Assembly (NCBI RefSeq): GCF_002119685.1
Contig: NZ_CP021108.1
Location: 992,001-1,056,000, forward strand
DNA from: Bordetella genomosp. 8
GTDB taxonomy: Bacteria > Pseudomonadota > Gammaproteobacteria > Burkholderiales > Burkholderiaceae_B
DNA length: 64,000 bases
Reading direction: 5' to 3'
The stretch's first letter is position 1. Each line of letters begins with the position of its first letter. Below, piece by piece: positions 52,562-60,671 of the stretch. The translations under genes were made by a program, and so were the position numbers. The notes below the pieces were generated by a model. That model did no database searches. It was not told the DNA's origin and was given only the letters and a program-made list of their open reading frames with translations.

Positions 52562-52621
52562 CCGGGGGCTGGCCATCCGGGGGCCGGCCATCCGAGGGCC
52601 GGCCATCCGAGGGCCGGCCGT
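52562..52621. repeat. Four tandem 15-bp GC-rich repeats
   Basis: Consensus unit CCGAGGGCCGGCCAT, copies starting at 52562, 52577, 52592 and 52607 with one to three changes each. The array lies exactly between the DUF2090 stop and the stop codon of the convergent diguanylate cyclase gene. The units contain GGCC palindromes and could form hairpins at the end of both transcripts. Confidence 0.85.
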
Positions 52622-53592
52622 CAGCGCATCCTGGCGCGGCGCGCGCGCTTGTTCTGGTACATCGCGCCATCTGCGGCCTGCAGCAGGGCTTCCAGCCGAT
52701 AGCCGGTATGCTCGTTCACCGTGGCGCAGCCTATGCTGGGCAGCAGTTCGTAGACGCGGGTGGAAGCGTCGCTCGCCTGCTCGAAAGACTGGCGCAGCCG
52801 TTCGCTGACCACGGTCGCCTGCTGCGCGTCGACGTTGCTGAGCAGCGCCACGAATTCGTCTCCGCCCAGGCGGCCCAATACGTCGGAATCGCGCAGCGTG
52901 CCGCGCAGGATTTCCGCGAACGCCGCCAGCGCCTGGTCGCCTTCGGCATGCCCGTGCGTGTCGTTGATAGCCTTGAAGTGGTCCACGTCCAGCAGCATCA
53001 GCGTCACCGGCAAGCGCAGCCGCTCGCACAGCGACAACACGTGCTGGCTCAGGATCTCGAAGCCCCGGCGGTTGCTCAGGCCGGTCAGATGGTCCACCGT
53101 GGCGGTGTGCAGCGACGCCAATTCCTGTTCGACCATCTTGGCCAGGTCCTGCAGCAGCGCGCGGTCTTCGTCGCTCAGTTGGCGCGGCTCGGTATCGACC
53201 AGGCACAACGTGCCCACCCGCATGCCGTTGTCCACGCTGAGCGGGCAGCCCGCGTAGAAACGGATGTGCGGGTTGCCGGTGACCAGGGGATTGTCGAAGA
53301 ACCGGCCATCGTTGCGGGCATCCGGGATTTCAAGCACGGCGTCGTCCAGTATCGCGTGGGCGCAGAACGAGACATCGCGCGGCGTTTCGGCGACGTCCAG
53401 GCCCTGGTGCGATTTGAACCATTGGCGATTGACGTCGACCAGGCTGACCAGGGCGATGGGCACGCCGAACATGCGCTTGGCCAGGCGGGTCAGGCGGTCG
53501 AAGCGCTCTTCAGGCAGCGTGTCGAGGATTTGCAGCGAGCGCAGCCGCGCAATGCGGGCGGACTCGTTCAAGGGTACGGCGGCAGTTTGCAT
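52621..53592 (-). CDS. GAF-GGDEF diguanylate cyclase
   Basis: 323 aa, cytoplasmic. The GAF domain covers about residues 25-155 (IALVSLVDVNRQWFKSHQG, FCAHAILDDAVLEIPDA, FYAGCPLS). The GGDEF domain has HLTGLSNRRGF, DVDHFKAINDTHGH and the intact active site RLGGDEFVALL. An RxxD inhibitory site (RDSD) lies five residues before GGDEF, so feedback inhibition by cyclic-di-GMP is likely. The start at 53592 has no clear Shine-Dalgarno. Its 3' end abuts the 15-bp repeat array. Confidence 0.93.
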   Translation of the reverse strand: MQTAAVPLNESARIARLRSLQILDTLPEERFDRLTRLAKRMFGVPIALVSLVDVNRQWFKSHQGLDVAETPRDVSFCAHAILDDAVLEIPDARNDGRFFDNPLVTGNPHIRFYAGCPLSVDNGMRVGTLCLVDTEPRQLSDEDRALLQDLAKMVEQELASLHTATVDHLTGLSNRRGFEILSQHVLSLCERLRLPVTLMLLDVDHFKAINDTHGHAEGDQALAAFAEILRGTLRDSDVLGRLGGDEFVALLSNVDAQQATVVSERLRQSFEQASDASTRVYELLPSIGCATVNEHTGYRLEALLQAADGAMYQNKRARRARMR

Positions 53593-53806
53593 AGGCGCGG
53601 AAGGGAAGCGGTGGCACTCCGCGACGCCTCGGCCATGACGAGGTCGGCGCCCGGGACCGGTTTTTTTCAAAACAGGATCGACGGTACCATCGTGCGGATG
53701 AGGTGTAAACCTTGTAGCTCCGCCACATGTATCAGGTGCTTGCGCAAGTGCCGGCGGCCGAGTCCAATGCACAGCAGGACGTAGGCCACCTTACAAGGAG
53801 TTGCAG

Positions 53807-54406
53807 ATGTACCGATCCATGGGTTTGCGTAGCGTTGGCGTTGTCACCGGCGCGCTGTGCCTGAGCTGGGCGCTATCCGCCCAGGCCGCACAGCCCTTCG
53901 AGCTGGTCGCGAAGGGATTGCACGACAACGCCACGCTGAGCCGCGCCAACGCGGCCAGCGCCAAGGACGCCACCGGCGCGATGTGCGGCGGCGAAAACGT
54001 ATCGCCGGAACTATCCTTCAATCACGCGCCGCCGGGCACCAAGAGCTATGCGGTCACGGTCTACGATCCCGACGGCGCGACGGGACTGGGTATCGTCCAC
54101 TGGGTGGTGTACGGCATCCCCGCGTCGACGAAAACGCTGGCGCGCGGCGTCGGCGCGAAAGGCCCGGAGGGATCGACGCCGGGCACCAACCGCACGAACG
54201 GGCCGGGCTATTACGGTCCTTGTCCGCCGATGGGGGACAAGCCGCATCATTACATCTTCCAGGCCTATGCCCTGGACCTGGAGCCCGGCGCCTTGAAGCA
54301 GGGCTTGAAGCGCGATGAGCTGATCGAGGAAATGCGCGGGCATGTGCTCGGGTATTCCAGCGTCATGCTCCGCTACGGCCGCCCGGCGAAGTCCGGGATG
54401 AAGTGA
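53807..54406 (+). CDS. YbhB/YbcL-family PEBP-like protein, exported
   Basis: 199 aa with a Sec signal (about 1-24, ending LSAQAA). The PEBP core shows NVSPELSFNHAPPGTKSYAV, VYDPDGATGLGIVHWVVYGI and GPCPPMGDKPHHYIFQAYAL, with ligand-pocket Asp and His. The ATG at 53807 has AAGGAG 6 nt upstream. Periplasmic in prediction; function in bacteria is poorly known. Its last 44 nt overlap the convergent alkB gene. Confidence 0.9.
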   Translation: MYRSMGLRSVGVVTGALCLSWALSAQAAQPFELVAKGLHDNATLSRANAASAKDATGAMCGGENVSPELSFNHAPPGTKSYAVTVYDPDGATGLGIVHWVVYGIPASTKTLARGVGAKGPEGSTPGTNRTNGPGYYGPCPPMGDKPHHYIFQAYALDLEPGALKQGLKRDELIEEMRGHVLGYSSVMLRYGRPAKSGMK

Positions 54407-54989
54407 CATCGCGTTCGCGGGCCAGGCCGCGCGCCGACAGGCGCCGGAAGGTTACCGACCAGCGTCGCGCCGTCATGGGCGCGATGCTGTGCTCCCATTC
54501 GTGCCGGAACTCTCCCGCCAGGTGATACGCCGAACGGGGTGCCATCGCCAGGCCCAGGCGCTGGAACTTGCCATTCGCCAGCCGCCGCCGGAAACGCATG
54601 GTCGCCGGGGCACCCAGCGATATGCCGACCACATCCTCGAACTCCGGGCGGTCGCGGTGCCAGCCTATGCCGGCGCCGGGTTCGTACAGCGTGACCAGGG
54701 CCTGTACGAACAGCGGAGCATCGAGGCCGGCGAATGCGGCCGCGCGCTCGCGCAGCGGGAGCAGGAAGCCGGGTATGGCTGCGGCCGGTTCGAACGTGCC
54801 CGCGCCGAAGTCGTACTTCCAGCCGTAGGTCCGGGTCAGACGCCTGCCTTCCCATTGCTGGAAGCGGAAGGGCTGCAGTTCCACCGCTTGCAACGCGGCC
54901 AGCAGTCGACGTTCTTCCACCGCGCTGATGATGTCCTGCATCACGACGGGTACGGCGGAAGCCGGGGCGCCGAACAGATCGGCCTGCAT
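54363..54989 (-). CDS. alkB: AlkB-type alpha-ketoglutarate-dependent dioxygenase
   Basis: 208 aa, close to E. coli AlkB. Fe(II) ligands are HxD in GWHRDRPEF and the later His in HEWEHSI. The 2-oxoglutarate Arg lies in RRWSVTFRRL. It repairs alkylated bases by oxidative demethylation. Its ribosome site (AAGGGG) overlaps the end of the histidine kinase gene, with 11 bp between genes, so it is the third gene of the regulator-kinase operon. Its 3' end runs 44 nt into the convergent PEBP gene. Confidence 0.92.
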   Translation of the reverse strand: MQADLFGAPASAVPVVMQDIISAVEERRLLAALQAVELQPFRFQQWEGRRLTRTYGWKYDFGAGTFEPAAAIPGFLLPLRERAAAFAGLDAPLFVQALVTLYEPGAGIGWHRDRPEFEDVVGISLGAPATMRFRRRLANGKFQRLGLAMAPRSAYHLAGEFRHEWEHSIAPMTARRWSVTFRRLSARGLARERDVTSSRTSPGGRSGA

Positions 54990-55000
54990 GTCGCGCCCCC

Positions 55001-56338
55001 TTACTCCAGGCCCGCCAGCCGCAGCTCGGCGCGCAGGCCGCCGCCATCGCGGTTGGCCAGGGATAGCGTGCCGCCCGTGACGGCGGCCAGCTGGCTGGCG
55101 ATGGCCAGGCCCAGGCCGGTGCCGCCGGTGTCCCGGTTGCGGGAGCCTTCGAGCCGGTAGAACGGCTGCAGCACGTCCTGCAGCTTGTCTTCCGGTATGC
55201 CTGGGCCGCGGTCCAGGACCGATACCGTCAACCCGCCGTCGTCGCGCGCCGCGACCTGGACTTCAGCCGTACCGTCGCCGTACTTGAGCGCGTTGTCGAT
55301 CAGGTTGCCCAGCAGCCGACGCAGCGCGTGCGGCCGCGTCAGCAGCGGCGACGCGTGGGGCGCGCCCGACAGGCTGACGTCCTTGCCCGTATCCTGGTAA
55401 TCGCACACCAGGCTGTCCAGGAAGGCGCACAGGTCCAGGCGCGCGGGCTTTTCCATGCCGCCGTGGGCGGTGCGGGCATAGGCCAGGCCTTCGCGCACCA
55501 GGCGCTCGACTTCGTCCAGGTCCTGGGTGAGCTTGGCCTTGTCGGCGGAATCGTCCATCAGTTCGGAGCGCAGCTTCATGCGCGTAATCGGCGTCTGCAG
55601 GTCGTGCGAGATCGCACCCAGTATGCGCATGCGTTCCGCCAGGTGAGCCGCGATGCGGTCCTGCATCGCGTTGAAGGCGGTGGCGGCGTGCGCGACTTCC
55701 AGCGGCCCCTGCTCGTCCAGCCGCGGTCCCGTCTTGTTGGGGTCCAGGGTATCGGCGGCATGGGCCAGGCGCGTCAGCGGTCGCACCGCCAGCCGCACCG
55801 CATACCAGGTGCAGCCCACCAGCAGCAGCAACTGCAATGCCAGTACCAGCGGCAGCCACATCGCCATCGGCATCATGGACATATTGATGTCCAGGGTGAC
55901 GGGGCTGCCGTCGAGCAGCCGCGTGATGGCCTGGATATGCTTGGGCTGGCCGGGCATTTCGCGTACCTTGACTTCACGGCCCGGCAAGGCGTGTTCGATG
56001 GTGGTCGCGGCGGACCGCGCGGCCAGCGTCGTCAAGGGCTGGTCGGCCACGCCCTCGCTCAACAGATAGGTGCGAGTCGAGGTATTCAGGCGCGGCAGCC
56101 ACGCGGGGCGTTCCTGCGGCGGCAGCCGGTCCAGGATGTCGACGGCGAGCGCGACCTCGCTTTCCAGGTTGCCCAGCATCATGGACTTGCCGGCTTCGTA
56201 GCGCTCGTAGAACAGCAACGCCAGCGACAGGACCTGGGCAACGGCCAGGCCTATCAGGAAGATCACGAACAGTCGCACGACCAGCGTACGCGGCCATAAC
56301 GCAATGCGTCGTGCGGAGAGGGCGGCGGGCATCTTCAT
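55001..56338 (-). CDS. EnvZ-type sensor histidine kinase
   Basis: 445 aa. TM1 is about residues 20-45, a ~120-residue periplasmic domain follows, then TM2 at about 158-182, HAMP and HisKA (ISHDLQTPITRMKLRSEL). HATPase motifs: NLIDNALKYG, DRGPGIPEDKL and GGTGLGLAIA. It is the OmpR/EnvZ class, 6 bp after its response regulator gene. The periplasmic signal is unknown. The divergent ccdA-like/thioredoxin pair suggests a redox, metal or thiol stress cue. Confidence 0.94.
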   Translation of the reverse strand: MKMPAALSARRIALWPRTLVVRLFVIFLIGLAVAQVLSLALLFYERYEAGKSMMLGNLESEVALAVDILDRLPPQERPAWLPRLNTSTRTYLLSEGVADQPLTTLAARSAATTIEHALPGREVKVREMPGQPKHIQAITRLLDGSPVTLDINMSMMPMAMWLPLVLALQLLLLVGCTWYAVRLAVRPLTRLAHAADTLDPNKTGPRLDEQGPLEVAHAATAFNAMQDRIAAHLAERMRILGAISHDLQTPITRMKLRSELMDDSADKAKLTQDLDEVERLVREGLAYARTAHGGMEKPARLDLCAFLDSLVCDYQDTGKDVSLSGAPHASPLLTRPHALRRLLGNLIDNALKYGDGTAEVQVAARDDGGLTVSVLDRGPGIPEDKLQDVLQPFYRLEGSRNRDTGGTGLGLAIASQLAAVTGGTLSLANRDGGGLRAELRLAGLE

Positions 56339-56344
56339 TCTGCT

Positions 56345-57085
56345 TCAGTCGTCGCCCTCGGTCACTTCGACGGCCGATGCGAAGACATAGCCTTCGCTGC
56401 GCACCGTCTTGATGAACGTCGGTTCGCGGGCATCTTCGCGCAGGCGCTGGCGCAGCCGGCTGATCAGCAGGTCGATCGAACGTCCAAAGACGTCCGCGTC
56501 GCGACCCTGGGTCAGGTTCAGCAACTGGTCGCGCGTCAGCACGCGCTGCGGATGATCCAGGAAGACGCGCAGCATGCGGTACTCGGCGCCGCTGAGCGAT
56601 ACCACCGTACCGTCCGCATCCAGCAGGTGGCGCGCGGTGGTGTCCAGCCGCCACTCGCCGAAGCGGATCTGCCGTCCGGATTCGGTCACCTGGAAATTGG
56701 GCGGCAGCATGCGGGTGCGCCGCAGGACGGCCTTGATCCGCGCCAGCAGCTCGCGGGCGACGAAGGGTTTCACCAGGTAGTCGTCGGCGCCCATCTCCAG
56801 GCCGAGGACGCGGTCCATATCGTCGCTGCGCGCCGTCAGCAGCATGATGGGGATGCGCTTGTGCTTGCCGCCTCGCAGCTCGCGGCACAGGACCAGGCCA
56901 TCGTCGCCCGGCATCATGATGTCCAGCACGATCAGGTCGACCGTGGCGCTTTCCAGCAGGGTGCGCATCTGCCTGCCGTCGGCGGCGAAGCTGACGTTCA
57001 AGCCGTTCTTCTTCAGGAAGTTGCCGGCCAGTTCGCGGATTTCGCGATCGTCGTCGACGATCAGGATGTGATCGACATGTTCCAT
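56345..57085 (-). CDS. OmpR-family response regulator
   Basis: 246 aa. Receiver: LIVDDDREIR acidic pair, phospho-Asp in LIVLDIMMPGDDG, Lys in YLVKPF. Winged helix: LSGAEYRMLRVFLDHPQRVL, TRDQLLNLTQGRDADVFGRS, RTVRSEGYVF-like end. The start at 57085 is chosen because the receiver begins there and AAAGG lies upstream. It is first gene of the regulator-kinase-alkB operon and divergent from the CcdA-like gene, a probable target. Confidence 0.94.
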   Translation of the reverse strand: MEHVDHILIVDDDREIRELAGNFLKKNGLNVSFAADGRQMRTLLESATVDLIVLDIMMPGDDGLVLCRELRGGKHKRIPIMLLTARSDDMDRVLGLEMGADDYLVKPFVARELLARIKAVLRRTRMLPPNFQVTESGRQIRFGEWRLDTTARHLLDADGTVVSLSGAEYRMLRVFLDHPQRVLTRDQLLNLTQGRDADVFGRSIDLLISRLRQRLREDAREPTFIKTVRSEGYVFASAVEVTEGDD

Positions 57086-57154
57086 ACGTGTTGCCTTTCT
57101 GGGGTCTGCCCGAGCCGGCAGGGTGCATGAACGCTTTATACCGTCGCCCGGCGC

Positions 57155-57202
57155 GGGGTTTGTGTCGTACTGTATACGCCCCGGCACGGGATACAAAACC
57201 CC
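57155..57202. promoter_or_regulatory. Imperfect inverted repeat between the two-component operon and ccdA-like gene
   Basis: GGGGTTTGTGTC at 57155-57166 and GATACAAAACCCC at 57190-57202 form long imperfect arms around GTACTGTATAC-containing DNA. It lies in the 193-bp divergent promoter region, a suitable place for response-regulator binding. Candidate only. Confidence 0.4.
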
Positions 57203-57278
57203 GGAAAAATCCCGTTCGCGGGTACAGGCCAGATACCTGGAGACGGTGGAATGTGGGCTCTTGGAACGGAGACCCGCC

Positions 57279-57980
57279 ATGGACTTGATCGATCCTCCCC
57301 TCGCGCTGCTGGCCGGCGTGCTGACCATCGCCTCGCCCTGCGTGCTGCCGCTGCTGCCGGTGGTGTTGGGCAGTTCGGTGGAACGCGCCGGGCGGCTGCG
57401 GCCGCTGTTCATCGTGGCGGGCTTCGTGCTGGCGTTCGCCGCGCTCGGTATCCTGCTGGGGCTGCTGTCGCACTCGTCCGGCCATGTGCAGGAAGCCGTG
57501 CGATCGACCTCGATCGTGCTGCTGGCATTGTTCGGCCTGGCCCGGCTATGGCCGAGGCCCTATGACTGGCTGATGGCCCGGCTGGGCGGCCCGGTGCAGC
57601 GCGTCGCGGCGCTGGGGGCGAGCGCCGGCAATGGCAATGCCGGCGGTTTCCTGCTGGGCATGTCGCTGGGCGCGGTATGGACGCCCTGCGCGGGGCCGGT
57701 GCTGGCTTCCATCCTGGTGCTGGCCGCGCGCGCCCAGGACGTCGGGCAATCCAGCCTGCTCCTGCTGCTGTACGCCGTGGGCGCCGGCATTCCCATGCGG
57801 GCCATCGCCTACGGCGGCAAGCTCGTCGTGGGCCGCGTGCGCCGCGTGGCGCGTCACGCGGCGGGGCTGCAGCGGGCCTTTGGCGTCCTGCTCATCCTGA
57901 CGGCGGCCGCCATCTATTTCCAGTACGACGTGCTGGCGTATGCGTGGATCGCCGGGCTGTTCGGCGGCGCCACGCCCTGA
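57279..57980 (+). CDS. CcdA-like cytochrome c biogenesis / thiol-reductant membrane protein
   Basis: 233 aa with six predicted TM helices. The two redox Cys-Pro motifs of the CcdA/DsbD family are present: TIASPCVLPLLPVV and AVWTPCAGPVLASIL. It carries electrons from cytoplasmic thioredoxin to periplasmic partners. GGAG lies 7 nt before the ATG at 57279. The thioredoxin-like gene 97 bp downstream is the likely periplasmic partner. Confidence 0.9.
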   Translation: MDLIDPPLALLAGVLTIASPCVLPLLPVVLGSSVERAGRLRPLFIVAGFVLAFAALGILLGLLSHSSGHVQEAVRSTSIVLLALFGLARLWPRPYDWLMARLGGPVQRVAALGASAGNGNAGGFLLGMSLGAVWTPCAGPVLASILVLAARAQDVGQSSLLLLLYAVGAGIPMRAIAYGGKLVVGRVRRVARHAAGLQRAFGVLLILTAAAIYFQYDVLAYAWIAGLFGGATP

Positions 57981-58077
57981 CCCCTCCGATCCCCCGAATC
58001 GCGGCCGTGCGGGCAGGCAGCGCGTGCTCGCCACAAGGCCATTCGAATCATTCTTCCCACGACCCAAGGAGACCATC

Positions 58078-58611
58078 ATGCTTGCACTCAAGAAACTCGC
58101 CCTGGCGGCCCTGTTCGCCGTATCCGCCCTGCCGCTCGGCGGGCTGGCGCGGGCCGCGCAGCCGCCGGCGCAGGCCCCGGCCTTCACCGGCATAGAAAAG
58201 TGGCTGAACAGCGAGCCGCTGGACCTGGCCGCGCTGCGGGGCAAGGTGGTGCTGGTGGACTTCTGGACCTACACCTGCATCAACTGCATCCGCACGCTGC
58301 CCTACGTGAAGAGCTGGCACGAGAAATACAAGGACCAGGGCCTGGTGGTGGTGGGCGTGCATACGCCCGAGTTCGCCTTCGAACGATCCACCCGGAACGT
58401 GCAGGACGCCATCAAGCGTTTCGGCATCACGTACCCCGTGGCGCAGGACAACAAGTACGCGACCTGGGAGGCCTATCGCAATGTCTATTGGCCGGCGTTC
58501 TACCTGGTCGACAAGCAGGGCAGGATCATCTACACGCACTTCGGCGAAGGCCAGTACAAGGAGACGGAGGCGATGATCCAGCAGGCCCTGGCGCAGCCGG
58601 CCGGGGGATGA
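58078..58611 (+). CDS. Periplasmic thioredoxin-like protein with CINC active site
   Basis: 177 aa. Sec signal about 1-26 (ending LARAA). The TlpA/DipZ-type fold has [20 protein letters not shown] (CxxC is C-I-N-C) and the cis-Pro region [21 protein letters not shown] precedes the start. It probably receives electrons from the CcdA-like protein and reduces periplasmic disulfides or peroxides; the WTYTCINC signature is that of the DipZ/AhpC-TSA-associated group. The last 86 nt overlap the convergent bioD reading frame. Confidence 0.92.
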   Translation: MLALKKLALAALFAVSALPLGGLARAAQPPAQAPAFTGIEKWLNSEPLDLAALRGKVVLVDFWTYTCINCIRTLPYVKSWHEKYKDQGLVVVGVHTPEFAFERSTRNVQDAIKRFGITYPVAQDNKYATWEAYRNVYWPAFYLVDKQGRIIYTHFGEGQYKETEAMIQQALAQPAGG

Positions 58612-59305
58612 GCGACCCGATGTCCAGGCAGGCCGCCGCGGCCTGGCCGGTGGGCGCCGGCAGCCATGGCATGGCGCCGAGCAGGGGGGCGCCATGGCTG
58701 CGCGCCAGGCGTACACGCAGCGTGTCCAGGTTTTCCTGGCGCAGCGGCATGGCGGGGTCGATGCCGTTGGCGATCCAGCCCGCCATGCGCAGGCCGCACG
58801 CCGCGATGGCTTCGGCGGTCAGCAAGGCGTGGCTCAGGCAGCCCAATCGCATGCCCACCACCAGGATGACCGGCAAAGCCAGCGCGACAGCCAGGTCGCC
58901 GGTATCGAGGTCGCCGTTCAGCGGTACGCGGAAGCCACCCACGCCCTCGACGATGGTGATCTGCGCGCTGGCTGAAACCTCGCGATGGCAGCGCACGATG
59001 TGGCCGATGTCCAGCGTGACGCCTTCCTGCCGGGCGACCAGGTGCGGCGCCGCCGCGGCGCGCAGCAGGAAGGGCGTGGACAGCGTGCGCGGCACGGCGA
59101 CCGTGGCGGCATCGGCCAGCAGTTCGGCGTCCTCGTTGCGCCAGGTTCCGCCGGCGTCCCGATGCGCGCCGGCGGCGATGGGTTTCATCGCCGCGGTGGA
59201 CAGCCCGCGGGCCGCGAAGGCGTGCAGCAGGGCGCAGCTGGCCAGGGTCTTGCCGATCTCGGTGTCGGTGCCCGCCACGAAGTAGGAGGCGCGATGATGC
59301 GTCAT
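58526..59305 (-). CDS. bioD: Dethiobiotin synthetase
   Basis: 259 aa. ATP-binding motif [12 protein letters not shown], then AMKPIAAG, the carbamate/Mg region [13 protein letters not shown] and [19 protein letters not shown]. It closes the ureido ring of dethiobiotin from 7,8-diaminononanoate, CO2 and ATP. The ATG overlaps the bioF stop by 4 nt. The last ~28 residues (Pro/Ser/Arg-rich, ending RRSACR) are read antisense to the thioredoxin gene. They exceed the usual ~225-240 aa length and look like a passive extension from stop-codon loss. Confidence 0.93.
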   Translation of the reverse strand: MTHHRASYFVAGTDTEIGKTLASCALLHAFAARGLSTAAMKPIAAGAHRDAGGTWRNEDAELLADAATVAVPRTLSTPFLLRAAAAPHLVARQEGVTLDIGHIVRCHREVSASAQITIVEGVGGFRVPLNGDLDTGDLAVALALPVILVVGMRLGCLSHALLTAEAIAACGLRMAGWIANGIDPAMPLRQENLDTLRVRLARSHGAPLLGAMPWLPAPTGQAAAACLDIGSLIPRPAAPGPAGSSPPSPCTGLRRSACR

Positions 59306-60645
59306 GGCGCGCACGTCCGGTCCGCCGCCTGGTCCGCGCCCCGGCCCGCCATGTTGTCCGCCATCCGGTCCGCCGCCCGGGCCGCCGCCAGCAAGGCCGC
59401 TCCCAGGCGTTCGATATCGCCCGCTTCGTGCGCCGCCGAGAGCGACAGCCGCAGACGCGCGGTGCCGGCCGGCACCGTCGGCGGCCTGATCGCCGGCACC
59501 CAGAATCCTTGTTCCATCAGCGCGTCGGCCAGCCCCAGGGCAGCTTCGTTGGCGCCGACCACGATGGGCAAAATGGGCGCTGGCGCTGGCGCAGGCGTGG
59601 CCGAGGCCGGGCCCGTCCAGGCCGGGCCCATCCAGGCCGGGCCCATCCAGGCCGGGCCCGCCCACGCGGTCCGCGCGATGAACGCTTGCATCGTATCGAT
59701 GTGCCCCCGCAGCGCGCGGCGTCTGGCCGTGCCCTCCGCCCCGCGCATCAACGCGATGCTGGCGCTCGCGGCATGGGCCAGCGCGGGCGCGGCGGCGGTG
59801 GTGAAGATATAGGTCCGCGCACGCTGTACCAGCCATTCGATGACCGTGTCTTCCGCCACGACGAATGCACCCGACACGCCCGCGGCCTTGCCCAGCGTGC
59901 CCATATAGACCAGCAGCGGCGATCGCAGGCTCGCCGCCGCGACCGTACCGGCGCCATCGTCGCCGTGCACGCCGAAGCCATGGGCGTCGTCGACCACCAG
60001 CCAGGCCTGGTGCCTTTCGGCCAGTGCGACGAGTTCGCCCAGCGGCGCCACATCGCCGTCCATGCTGAACACGGCATCGGTCACGATCAGCTTCAGGCCG
60101 GCGCCGCGGTCCTCATCGAGCATCGCGGCCAGCGCCGTGGCGTCCGCATGGGGATAGATGCGCACGTTGGCGCGCGACAGCCGCGCGCCGTCGATCAGCG
60201 AGGCATGGTTCAAGGCATCGGAATAGATCGTCGCGCCGCGTCCCGCCAGCGCGCCGAGGATCGCCAGGTTCGCCATATAACCCGTGGAGAACGACAGGGC
60301 GCGCGGGTGCCGGGCAAAGCCTCCGGCGTATTCGGCAAGCACGTCCTCCAGCACGACATGCGCGCGGGAGTGCCCGCCGAGCAGGTGCGAGCCGCCGCTG
60401 CCGGCGCCATAGCGGCGAGCGCCGGCGGCAATCGCGTCGATCAGCGCGGGGTGGTTGGCCAGGCCCAGGTAGTCGTTGCTGGCGAAGGCGACCAGGTCCT
60501 TGCCGTCGATACGGATGCGCGGGGCGCATGGCGTATCGGCGACGCGCCGGCGCCGCGTCAGCGCCCGCGACCGCAGGTCTTCCAAACCGCGCGCCAGCAT
60601 GTGCGCCGGCGTCATCAGGGCAGAGGTATCGGAAAGATGATTCAT
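59302..60645 (-). CDS. bioF: 8-amino-7-oxononanoate synthase with repeat insertion
   Basis: 447 aa against about 385-400 usual. PLP enzyme condensing pimeloyl-thioester with alanine. Motifs: [43 protein letters not shown] and the PLP Lys in [14 protein letters not shown]. Before PILPIVVG there is an insertion of [10 protein letters not shown] repeats followed by an Ala-Pro run, encoded by four 15-bp tandem units. An Ala/Asp/Met-rich tail ([14 protein letters not shown]) also extends the C-terminus. Catalytic parts are intact, so it is probably functional. Coupled to bioD by an ATGA overlap. Confidence 0.94.
   Translation of the reverse strand: MNHLSDTSALMTPAHMLARGLEDLRSRALTRRRRVADTPCAPRIRIDGKDLVAFASNDYLGLANHPALIDAIAAGARRYGAGSGGSHLLGGHSRAHVVLEDVLAEYAGGFARHPRALSFSTGYMANLAILGALAGRGATIYSDALNHASLIDGARLSRANVRIYPHADATALAAMLDEDRGAGLKLIVTDAVFSMDGDVAPLGELVALAERHQAWLVVDDAHGFGVHGDDGAGTVAAASLRSPLLVYMGTLGKAAGVSGAFVVAEDTVIEWLVQRARTYIFTTAAAPALAHAASASIALMRGAEGTARRRALRGHIDTMQAFIARTAWAGPAWMGPAWMGPAWTGPASATPAPAPAPILPIVVGANEAALGLADALMEQGFWVPAIRPPTVPAGTARLRLSLSAAHEAGDIERLGAALLAAARAADRMADNMAGRGADQAADRTCAP
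59604..59663. repeat. Four tandem 15-bp repeats inside bioF
   Basis: Consensus unit AGGCCGGGCCCATCC, copies at 59604, 59619, 59634 and 59649. Each adds five residues (AWMGP-like) in frame on the minus strand, so copy-number change would lengthen or shorten BioF without a frameshift. The neighbouring GGCGCT repeats encode the Ala-Pro run. Confidence 0.9.
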
Positions 60646-60671
60646 GCATGACCTCGAATAAGGTTATCCAT

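Noticed and set aside
52562..52621. Possible CRISPR array
   Set aside because: Units are contiguous 15-bp repeats with no spacers and no cas genes nearby.
53661..53667. T7 run upstream of the diguanylate cyclase as a terminator
   Set aside because: No stable stem precedes it on the plus strand and no gene there needs termination.
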